Below are positions 17,005-24,075 of a DNA stretch of 64,000 nucleotides, one piece after another. Within the stretch, counting starts at the first letter, position 1. Every line of letters starts with the position of its first letter. The notes under the pieces were generated by a model that made no database searches, was not told the origin of the DNA, and saw only the letters and a list, made by a program, of their open reading frames with translations. The translations under genes and the position numbers were made by a program. The stretch comes from Lentilitoribacter sp039986595 (GTDB taxonomy: Bacteria > Pseudomonadota > Alphaproteobacteria > Rhizobiales > Rhizobiaceae): positions 1-64,000 of the forward strand of contig JBDWQJ010000002.1 in assembly GCA_039986595.1 (NCBI GenBank), read 5' to 3'.

Positions 17005-17826
17005 TTACACGGTTTTTAGCTTGTATTCGCGTGCATTTTTCAAATTCGGTATTTTTGATCGCGCAGCAACAGATAACTCAACATCAATATCTGCAATGGC
17101 AACACCAGGGGTTTCAGAGTTTATCTCGGTAAGTATTTTGCCCCATGGGTCGATGATAATCGAATGACCATATGTTTCGCGGCCATCATCGTGCAGGCCG
17201 CCTTGTGCAGATGAAATCATGAAAGCACCATTTTCAATCGCACGTGCACGCTGCAAAATATGCCAATGAGCTTCGCCTGTTTGCTTGGTAAAGGCGGCCG
17301 GTGCTGTCAAAATATTTGCACCCGCAACCGCTTGATCTCTAAACAAATGCGGGAAGCGCACATCATAGCAAATACCAAGACCGAAATGATGCCCCTTCAA
17401 TTCAACAGTGATCGCCTCTTCACCGGGCTTATACGTATTGCTCTCGCGCCAACTTTCGCCATTATCAAGATCAACATCAAACATATGAATCTTATCATAA
17501 TGTGTTTTGAGCTCGCCATTTTCAAAAACGAGCGCACGATTGGCGACCTTATCACCATCAATATCAATGGCCGTTGAGCCAATATGAATTGCAACATTTA
17601 ATTCAGCAGACAAGCTTTGGGCCATCTTACTGATTAAATCATCTTCTTGCTTTGCTATAACTTTGCGAAGTTCTTCGCTGGTTGAATGCACACAACCAGT
17701 CATTTCAGGCGTCTGAATATAGTCAGCGCCCTTAAAAGCAGCATCTCGTATCATAGGTTCAAGCGCTGCCACCGTATCAGACGGCACCAACCCAGATCGC
17801 ATTTGTATAATAGCAGCTTTTAACAT
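17005..17826 (-). CDS. Carbon-nitrogen hydrolase family protein (Nit-like amidase)
   Basis: A 273-residue nitrilase-superfamily hydrolase of the Nit1/Nit2-like branch, which in characterised members repairs deaminated glutathione or hydrolyses omega-amides. The catalytic triad is visible: E41 in QTPEMTG, the lysine in THYDKIHMFDV, and C153 in GLGICYDVRFP. Immediate neighbours are grxC (16 bases upstream) and DUF1178 (9 bases downstream). The glutaredoxin neighbour fits a glutathione-related role, but this is inference. Confidence 0.9.
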   Translation of the reverse strand: MLKAAIIQMRSGLVPSDTVAALEPMIRDAAFKGADYIQTPEMTGCVHSTSEELRKVIAKQEDDLISKMAQSLSAELNVAIHIGSTAIDIDGDKVANRALVFENGELKTHYDKIHMFDVDLDNGESWRESNTYKPGEEAITVELKGHHFGLGICYDVRFPHLFRDQAVAGANILTAPAAFTKQTGEAHWHILQRARAIENGAFMISSAQGGLHDDGRETYGHSIIIDPWGKILTEINSETPGVAIADIDVELSVAARSKIPNLKNAREYKLKTV

Positions 17827-17841
17827 ATTGGACCTTTTCGG

Positions 17842-18099
17842 TTATCCTTCCAACATAACACCAAGTGCACCACTTTTCTCAAGCGCAAATAAATCATCAC
17901 AACCGCCGACATGCTCTTTTCCGATAAAAATTTGTGGAAACGTGCTTCCGCCTTGTGAACGCTTGATCATTTCTTGCTTCAAAGCAGGATCAAATGTTGC
18001 GTCATGTTCGGTAACTTTTACGCCCTTATCTGCAAGCAAGCGTTTTGCAGCTGTGCAAAACCCACAAAATTGGCGTGTATAAATTGTAACGTCTTTCAC
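17842..18099 (-). CDS. grxC: Glutaredoxin 3
   Basis: An 85-residue dithiol glutaredoxin reducing disulfides at the expense of glutathione. The active site is CGFC within YTRQFCGFCTAAKRLL, and the usual GSTFPQIFIG (cis-Pro, glutathione-binding) and GGCDDLFAL motifs follow. It begins an operon with the Nit-like amidase and DUF1178. Confidence 0.95.
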   Translation of the reverse strand: MKDVTIYTRQFCGFCTAAKRLLADKGVKVTEHDATFDPALKQEMIKRSQGGSTFPQIFIGKEHVGGCDDLFALEKSGALGVMLEG

Positions 18100-18186
18100 G
18101 TGATAATTCCATTCTTTTTGTTTATGAACTTAAACCCCGGCAGCTTCATATAATTATCATCTTATCAGACATCAACTTGATATTTC

Positions 18187-18972
18187 CTATTGTCGTCCAA
18201 CTCGCGCAAATGTGAGCACCGAAACCTCACTGGCTCCTGCATTTAGTAATATTTTTGTTGCAACATTTACGGTTGCACCTGTTGTAAACACGTCATCGAC
18301 CAACAGAACACGCTTTCCCAAAATGTCACTTACTCGTTCGTTGGAGATATCAAACGCGCCTTTTACATTATCTATTCTTGCGCGTGCCCCCAGACCTACT
18401 TGCGGTTTGGTGTTTCTACGCCGGGTAAACGTGGATGCCAGATAAGGTAATTTAGATCTCTTGGAGATTGCTCGCGCCAATTCAGCACTTTGATTATATT
18501 TGCGCCGCATAAGACGCCATCGGTGCAATGGCACGGGTACAATACAATCAGCATCAACCAGACAATCCCGCCCTGCCCTTATCATCCAACCCGCCATCAT
18601 GTTCGCAAGCTCGGTGCGATCATTAAACTTGAGCTGATGCACCATTTGCCGTGCAATACCATCATATAAAACTGCTGAACGTGCTCGTTTATATGGCGGC
18701 GGATCAGCAATCGCATCCGCCGAAATTATACCATCACCCAATTCATAAGCAAATGGTCGTCCGGTAACCGCACAATAAGGCGCGTCGATAAACTGAACTT
18801 CATTCCAGCAACTGGTGCACAAAGCGTCATGTTGGCTTAATAATAATCCACAATTGATACAATTTGGCGGGTAAACAAAATTATTCACCCAAGATAAAAG
18901 ATTTGCTGCTGGTTTAAACAACTGCGGCATTGCCGGAATTTTCAGATTTTTGTATTGTTTCATACCATCCAT
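18187..18972 (-). CDS. ComF family protein (phosphoribosyltransferase fold)
   Basis: A 261-residue ComF/GntX-type protein. A CxxC...CxxC zinc ribbon (NCINCGL and LCTSCWNE) lies near residues 35-60, and a type I phosphoribosyltransferase domain ends in the PRPP loop VLLVDDVFTTGAT with D226-D227. ComF proteins are needed for DNA uptake in competent bacteria; in Alphaproteobacteria the role is not established. It is the last gene here before the divergent methyltransferase. Confidence 0.9.
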   Translation of the reverse strand: MDGMKQYKNLKIPAMPQLFKPAANLLSWVNNFVYPPNCINCGLLLSQHDALCTSCWNEVQFIDAPYCAVTGRPFAYELGDGIISADAIADPPPYKRARSAVLYDGIARQMVHQLKFNDRTELANMMAGWMIRAGRDCLVDADCIVPVPLHRWRLMRRKYNQSAELARAISKRSKLPYLASTFTRRRNTKPQVGLGARARIDNVKGAFDISNERVSDILGKRVLLVDDVFTTGATVNVATKILLNAGASEVSVLTFARVGRQ

Positions 18973-19048
18973 GGCTTGACTTTATATCGACATTGTCAGT
19001 TAAGCGAGCAGAATTATCTATTCACTTACTGTAGCGAAAGAGACCAAC

Positions 19049-19921
19049 GTGACCGTTAAACCTATTATCGATCTGCAATTGTTACGCCGTCGGCAAAAAC
19101 GAGCACAAACAGCTAACGTTCAAGGTGCCGATTTTCTGTTAAAATATATTGCAGAGGAAATGGATGAACGTTTGTCATTAATCGAGCGGGAGTTTGAAAA
19201 CCCAATCCAACTTTTTGGATACAATAAAGCGGCTCCAAATCAGATAGTTAACAGAGGTCAGGCGCGGGAATTTAGCTTTTACAATTCAGTTGATCAAACA
19301 GCTGAAACACTTGATGCAGAAGCTCTGAAATTTACCGACGCCTCGTACGACCTTATCTTATCCCCCGCATCATTACATCTTACTAACGATACTCCAGGCC
19401 TTTTTGCGCAGTCTCACAAAGCACTTAAAGAAGACGGGTTGTTTATGGCCTCAGTGCTTGGCGCTGGTACACTCCAAGAACTTAGGGAAGCACTATTAAC
19501 AGCTGAGAGTGAGCTTTATGGCGGTGCAAGCGCACGCGTAATCCCCTTTGCTGATATCCGCGACTATGGCGGATTGCTTCAACGCGCTGGTTTTGCACTT
19601 CCGGTGATTGATAGTGATACATTGACGGTGCGCTATGACAATGCAACGGTTTTGATGAAAGATTTACGTGCTATGGGAATGACAAACCCACTCACAGATC
19701 GCAGCAAAAAGCCTGTTTCAAAAGCCTTTTTTAATCGAGTGAATGAAATTTATGCTGAAAGATTTTCAGACCCTGACGGTCGCATTCGAGCAAGTTTTAC
19801 AATTATCTACTTAGCTGGCTGGAAACCACACCAAAGCCAGCAAAAACCGCTCAAACCAGGCAGTGCGAAAACACGATTATCCGATGCTCTGAACGTCGAC
19901 GAAATCAAATTAAAGAATTAA
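19049..19921 (+). CDS. Class I SAM-dependent methyltransferase, BioC/NDUFAF5-like
   Basis: 290 residues. Recognisable parts are SLHLTNDTPGLFAQSHKALKEDGLFMASVLG, a post-motif II stretch, and DLRAMGMTNPLTDRSK, which resemble the alphaproteobacterial family related to mitochondrial complex I assembly factor NDUFAF5. The canonical glycine-rich motif I is poorly conserved (FGYNKAAPNQIV), so SAM use is likely but not proven from sequence. Its location after the divergent comF gene is usual in Hyphomicrobiales. Confidence 0.8.
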   Translation: MTVKPIIDLQLLRRRQKRAQTANVQGADFLLKYIAEEMDERLSLIEREFENPIQLFGYNKAAPNQIVNRGQAREFSFYNSVDQTAETLDAEALKFTDASYDLILSPASLHLTNDTPGLFAQSHKALKEDGLFMASVLGAGTLQELREALLTAESELYGGASARVIPFADIRDYGGLLQRAGFALPVIDSDTLTVRYDNATVLMKDLRAMGMTNPLTDRSKKPVSKAFFNRVNEIYAERFSDPDGRIRASFTIIYLAGWKPHQSQQKPLKPGSAKTRLSDALNVDEIKLKN

Positions 19922-19929
19922 CGGAAATT

Positions 19930-20115
19930 TTAGTCTTCAGTTTCAGGAACGTCGGGAATTGCTTCCTCAATTTCACCAAATATACCTTCGATGCCATCGC
20001 CGATAAGGGTCGCACCAGAAACAACAGACAAGCCAATCAAACCGGCGATTAAGCCATATTCGATTGCTGTTGCGCCATTTTCATCAGACGAGAATTTTTT
20101 GATCAATTTTAACAT
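19930..20115 (-). CDS. Flp family type IVb pilin
   Basis: A 61-residue Flp-type prepilin. The class IVb pattern is clear: a basic leader ending in ENG, cleavage before ATAIEYGLIAGLIGL (with the invariant Glu at +5 and following Tyr), one hydrophobic helix, and an acidic tail (EEAIPDVPETED). Normally assembled by a Tad secretion machine, but no tad/cpa genes are in this window. It starts 9 bases after the stop of a small membrane-protein gene on the same strand. Confidence 0.92.
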   Translation of the reverse strand: MLKLIKKFSSDENGATAIEYGLIAGLIGLSVVSGATLIGDGIEGIFGEIEEAIPDVPETED

Positions 20116-20124
20116 ATCATTCCC

Positions 20125-20472
20125 CTATTTGCAGTTATCGGCTAGAGGATCGATATCGTAAATCACACATGCCTCACCAGAAGCCTGCGTAATGGAATGA
20201 CGAATGGTATACTGCTTCTTTGAAAAATTAGGGGAGCGCTGCTCACCATTTGAAACAGTTCCAATAGATCCAGTGATAACACTATCGTAGTTTACACCAT
20301 CATTTGCAGCGATATTTGTATTGGTTTTACCAGCAAGAATGGGTGTCATCACAACCGCACCTGCCACGACTGCGGTCGCAAAAAGCATCGAAAGGTGTAA
20401 CGCGCTAAATTTTCGTTTTGGCTGTTGCCAATTAGTAGTATCTGAATCAGTCCACAATTCATTATTCGTCAT
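20125..20472 (-). CDS. Hypothetical single-span membrane protein next to Flp pilin
   Basis: A 115-residue protein I do not recognise. It has a polar N-terminus with NWQQPKRKFSA, one membrane segment near residues 27-47 (LSMLFATAVVAGAVVMTPIL), and a short extracytoplasmic tail that holds two cysteines (ACVIYDIDPLADNCK), which could form a disulfide. The 9-base gap to the pilin gene suggests a two-gene operon and a role in pilus use or export, but this is inference. Confidence 0.65.
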   Translation of the reverse strand: MTNNELWTDSDTTNWQQPKRKFSALHLSMLFATAVVAGAVVMTPILAGKTNTNIAANDGVNYDSVITGSIGTVSNGEQRSPNFSKKQYTIRHSITQASGEACVIYDIDPLADNCK

Positions 20473-20585
20473 TTCAACATCAAACCTCGCGCTTACTTGC
20501 CCTATAGTTGCACAAGTTCTTAAACGTTAGATTAACGAATGAAGCCAGAAGTCATCAGAAGACGTTTCATTTTGGGACAGATATT

Positions 20586-21002
20586 TTAAACAACATCAAT
20601 TAAGTGCGGAATTAACGGCTCATCAGCTGGCGGCATGTCATAATCCCTTAAATCACGTGACTTGACCCACTTAAGTGCTTGCCCTTCTTTTGGCTGCGGC
20701 ACCCCCCAAAATCTACGGCAGATATAAAGCGGCATAAGAAGGTGAAATTTATCATAGGAATATGATGCAAAAGTCAGTGGTGCTAAGCATGTCTCTTTCG
20801 TTTCAATACCCAATTCTTCATTCAATTCACGAATGAGAGCTTGCTCAGGGGTTTCACCCTCTTCAACTTTACCGCCGGGGAATTCCCACATACCCGCAAG
20901 TGACTTACCCTCAGGGCGTTGCGCAATTAAAATTCTGCCATCTGTGTCAATCAATGCACATGCAGCAACTAAAACAATAGGTTTGTTATTTTCTAAACTC
21001 AT
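20586..21002 (-). CDS. mutT: (Deoxy)nucleoside triphosphate pyrophosphohydrolase MutT
   Basis: A 138-residue Nudix hydrolase that removes oxidised 8-oxo-dGTP from the nucleotide pool. The complete Nudix box is present: G-x5-E-x7-REL-x-EE-L-G-I starting at GKVEEGETPEQ. Its start overlaps the stop of the upstream GNAT gene (ATGA), and the argJ-GNAT-mutT order is usual in rhizobia. Confidence 0.93.
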   Translation of the reverse strand: MSLENNKPIVLVAACALIDTDGRILIAQRPEGKSLAGMWEFPGGKVEEGETPEQALIRELNEELGIETKETCLAPLTFASYSYDKFHLLMPLYICRRFWGVPQPKEGQALKWVKSRDLRDYDMPPADEPLIPHLIDVV

Positions 21003-21775
21003 AATTCATGCTCGGGCTGCTTGCGATAAGAATAACGGTACACTTCTTCAAAACCCAAGCTTTCATAGAGCGCAATAGCACCACGATTTTGCTTTTCAAC
21101 TTGTAACCAAATCTTCTGCGCACCATTATAACGCGCCCAAAGGAATGCAGATTTTAAGATATTCCGCGCATGGCCCTGTCGTCGACAATCAGCCCGCGTT
21201 CCCAAATCAAGCAATCCGGCAAACTCTGTATCATGAACGCACAAGACGGTAGAAACGGCACCAATTTCTTTATCTTCTAAAACAAATAGAGCATTTTTCT
21301 GCTTAATTGAACTGATCACTTCACTCAGCCCAGCTTTAAACAGGCCATCGCGCCCCTGAACGTCAATCACAGCATCAACAAACCAACCAATATCTTTAAC
21401 CGGCAACATATCAACAGCATCATCTAAATTCATTGCCGTTAAATCAGCCATTAAAACGATAGAATCATCAAAGCGGATCCAACCACGTGCATCCAGATAG
21501 CTGTCAAGCTGCGGCGGCGCTAAGGGTGACTGACGAAATACAAGCGGTCGATTATATGCCTTAAACCTACGAGCAGCGCTTTCAATACGCTTTTCAATAT
21601 CCATATGATCAGACGGATCTAGCGGATTAACCGAGTTAATACGCTTTGAAGGATGGCCTGCCGTCTGACGAATTTGCCAGCTGCCATCATAATGCACAGA
21701 TGCAGCGGGCCATGCGCGAAACGCCATAGCCTCCAAACGTCTTACGATTGCAAGATCATTTACCAACTTATCCAC
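20999..21775 (-). CDS. GNAT family N-acetyltransferase
   Basis: 258 residues with a C-terminal GNAT domain: FAGLLDLGTRADCRRQGHARNIL (acetyl-CoA motif A) and KQNRGAIALYESLGFEEVYRYSYR near the C-terminus. The N-terminal half (FRAWPAASVHYDGSW...) is the part typical of the family found between argJ and mutT. It overlaps mutT by 4 bases and lies 12 bases after argJ, so it is in the same operon. Substrate unknown. Confidence 0.88.
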   Translation of the reverse strand: MDKLVNDLAIVRRLEAMAFRAWPAASVHYDGSWQIRQTAGHPSKRINSVNPLDPSDHMDIEKRIESAARRFKAYNRPLVFRQSPLAPPQLDSYLDARGWIRFDDSIVLMADLTAMNLDDAVDMLPVKDIGWFVDAVIDVQGRDGLFKAGLSEVISSIKQKNALFVLEDKEIGAVSTVLCVHDTEFAGLLDLGTRADCRRQGHARNILKSAFLWARYNGAQKIWLQVEKQNRGAIALYESLGFEEVYRYSYRKQPEHEL

Positions 21776-21787
21776 CCAATACCCATG

Positions 21788-23005
21788 TTACGAACGATAG
21801 TCTCCATTAATGGCAACATATTGTTTGGTCAAATCACATGTCCAAACTCGCCCATGACCATCGCCCAAACTTAAATCTACTTTGAGAAAAATCTCATCGC
21901 CCTTCATCGCAAGAGATGCGTCTTCTTCGCTATAGTCTGGATCGCGCTCGCCATTAACGGCAACACGAACATCGCCGAACCAAATTGCGATTTTATCCCG
22001 ATCAGCCTCTTCACCAGCCTTGCCAATGGCCATTACCACGCGGCCCCAATTTGCATCTTCGCCCGCAATCGCAGTTTTCACCAATGGGGAATTTGCAATG
22101 GATAAAGCTATTTTCTTCGCAGAAACGTCAGAAACCGCCCCGGTCACATCAATTTGAACATGTTTTGATGCGCCCTCGCCATCACGGACAATTTGCATAG
22201 ATAAATCATGCATAACCGTGTTAAGCGCCGATGAAAATGATGCAACTCGCGGATCACTTAAGGATGAAATTACCTCACCTTTTTTACCCGTCGCAAACAA
22301 CAAAACAGTGTCAGATGTAGACGTATCACTATCGACCGTGATTGCATTAAAACTGGTTTCTGTATGCTGTGATAACAACGCTTGTAAAACATCTGGAGCG
22401 ATGTTCGCATCAGTGACAATGAAGGACAACATTGTCGCCATATCCGGCATGATCATCCCGGAACCTTTGGCAATCCCGTTAATGACGATATCGCTATTTT
22501 CAACCGCTTTTGTCGCCAATTTTGGATATGTGTCTGTGGTCATAATTGCGCTGGCAGCATTATGCCAATTATCGCCCGAGCAATCCTGCACCAACCCATG
22601 CATCACACCATCAAATTTACTCGCATCCAATGGCTCACCAATCACGCCAGTTGAAGCAAGATAAACCTCATCTGAATTACAGCCCACGGCACTTGCCGCC
22701 ATCTTTGCTGTTTGATCCGTCGCACTTGCGCCCTTCACCCCGGTAAATGCATTGGCGTTACCAGAATTCACCACAAGCGCTTTTGCAGTCCCATTTGTAA
22801 GTATCCTCTTACAATGATCAACAGGTGCAGATGCGCATTTTGACTTGGTAAATACCCCGGCGACCGATGTTCCCTCATCAAAAACCATGAGCAAAACATC
22901 ATCTCGACCGGAATATTTAATTCCAGCCTCAACGGTTTTCATCTTCACACCATCAAGAGCTTGCAGTTTAGCAAACTCCTTTGGTGCCAAAGGCGATATA
23001 GTCAT
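21788..23005 (-). CDS. argJ: Bifunctional glutamate N-acetyltransferase / amino-acid acetyltransferase ArgJ
   Basis: Arginine biosynthesis: transfers the acetyl group from N-acetylornithine to glutamate, and in bifunctional forms also uses acetyl-CoA. The 405-residue precursor autocleaves into two chains before a threonine; the site MATML is visible with A190-T191. Other family segments: VAGVFTKSKCASAPVDHC near the N-terminus and ANWGRVVMAIGKAG. The GTG three codons upstream is less likely than the ATG at 23005, which has AGGTGG ahead. The parvulin gene lies just upstream on the same strand. Confidence 0.96.
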   Translation of the reverse strand: MTISPLAPKEFAKLQALDGVKMKTVEAGIKYSGRDDVLLMVFDEGTSVAGVFTKSKCASAPVDHCKRILTNGTAKALVVNSGNANAFTGVKGASATDQTAKMAASAVGCNSDEVYLASTGVIGEPLDASKFDGVMHGLVQDCSGDNWHNAASAIMTTDTYPKLATKAVENSDIVINGIAKGSGMIMPDMATMLSFIVTDANIAPDVLQALLSQHTETSFNAITVDSDTSTSDTVLLFATGKKGEVISSLSDPRVASFSSALNTVMHDLSMQIVRDGEGASKHVQIDVTGAVSDVSAKKIALSIANSPLVKTAIAGEDANWGRVVMAIGKAGEEADRDKIAIWFGDVRVAVNGERDPDYSEEDASLAMKGDEIFLKVDLSLGDGHGRVWTCDLTKQYVAINGDYRS

Positions 23006-23017
23006 ACTAACCACCTG

Positions 23018-23866
23018 TTATTGTTGTTGAATTTTCTCATATGAAGCTTTGAGTTCTTCATCAAGAATTTCAAAATCAGATGCCGAACGCGCTTCTTTTA
23101 CAGTTTCCAAATAACGCTCACGCAAAACAACCTGACGCATTTGGTCTTGAACATCTTCAAATTTTGGCAACGGACGATCGCGTTTTTCTTCAAGCTTAAT
23201 AACGTGGAAACCAAACTGTGTTTGCACTGGAGTTTTTGTATAAGCACCCGGCTCTAACTCAAAAGCAGCAGCTTCAAATGGTGGTACCATTTGACCTTTT
23301 CCAAAAAAGCCAAGGTCACCGCCTTGAGGTCCACTAGGTCCCGTTGATTTTGTTTTGGCAAGCTCAACGAAATCTGCACCACCATCTAATTCAGCAACAA
23401 TGGCATTCGCCTCTTCTGCTGTTTTGACAAGGATATGACGAGCGCGAAGCTCTTGCTCAGGTTCAACCGCAGAAACTTCTTTTTCAAATCGCGCCTTGAT
23501 ATCTTCATCAGATATCGTCTCAATCACGTTCTTTTGGAAATATGCATTATGCAACGAACGTTCTCTTAAAAGGGCTTGGCGTTTTTGAAAAGCTTCATCT
23601 TCATCCATTTTTTCTGACATAGCTTTTTTGGCGAGTGATTTTACATCAATCAGCGCTGATAAAATTGCCAAACGCTTCTGCTCACCTTGCAATTGTTCAA
23701 ACTGCGGATCTAACTCCTGGAACAAATCAAAGTCACTTTGGCGGATTTCTACACCATCAAATTTGAGTATTACTTTGTCTGTTGAATCTTGCGCTGAAAC
23801 CTGCATCGGAGCAATCATTATTATTAGCGCCGTCGCCAGGCCTGCTGCATATTTAAAATAACCCAT
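23018..23866 (-). CDS. Periplasmic peptidyl-prolyl cis-trans isomerase (parvulin type)
   Basis: A 282-residue exported foldase. A signal peptide is predicted (KYAAGLATALIIMIAPMQVSAQ), then a SurA-like helical N-domain, and a PpiC/parvulin domain at about 130-225 with RARHILVKTAEEANAI, GGDLGFFGKGQMVPPFE and QFGFHVIKLEE. It probably helps outer-membrane protein folding. It is divergent from secA and lies 12 bases upstream of argJ, the usual alphaproteobacterial order. Confidence 0.93.
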   Translation of the reverse strand: MGYFKYAAGLATALIIMIAPMQVSAQDSTDKVILKFDGVEIRQSDFDLFQELDPQFEQLQGEQKRLAILSALIDVKSLAKKAMSEKMDEDEAFQKRQALLRERSLHNAYFQKNVIETISDEDIKARFEKEVSAVEPEQELRARHILVKTAEEANAIVAELDGGADFVELAKTKSTGPSGPQGGDLGFFGKGQMVPPFEAAAFELEPGAYTKTPVQTQFGFHVIKLEEKRDRPLPKFEDVQDQMRQVVLRERYLETVKEARSASDFEILDEELKASYEKIQQQ

Positions 23867-23914
23867 TATTTAATCCTTTTTATAAAGCACAGGCCCTTGA
23901 GAACCTTGATCCTG

Positions 23915-23943
23915 TTGACATCGCCCAAACTCACTCTTATCTG
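23915..23943 (+). promoter_or_regulatory. Predicted sigma70 promoter of secA
   Basis: TTGACA (23915-23920), a 17-base spacer, then TATCTG (23938-23943). The -35 is a perfect consensus and the spacing is optimal. It would give a leader of about 125 bases before the secA start at 24076. Confidence 0.6.
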
Positions 23944-24075
23944 TCAGGAAAAGCTACGTCTATAGTTTGTTTATTTACGTAGGCACAAATCAAATAACAA
24001 CCGTCTTTCGGTTCAAATAACATGTTAGTACCTCTTAGCGCCTTCGCGCAGTTTAATCCAGAAAGGACCATATAG

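Noticed and set aside
20520..20536. CtrA box (TTAA-N7-TTAA) upstream of the pilin operon
   Set aside because: TTAA and TTAAC are present but with an 8-base spacer, not 7.
21766..21774. DnaA box (TTATCCACC)
   Set aside because: Single 8-of-9 match inside the coding region of an acetyltransferase gene, with no cluster or AT-rich unwinding element.
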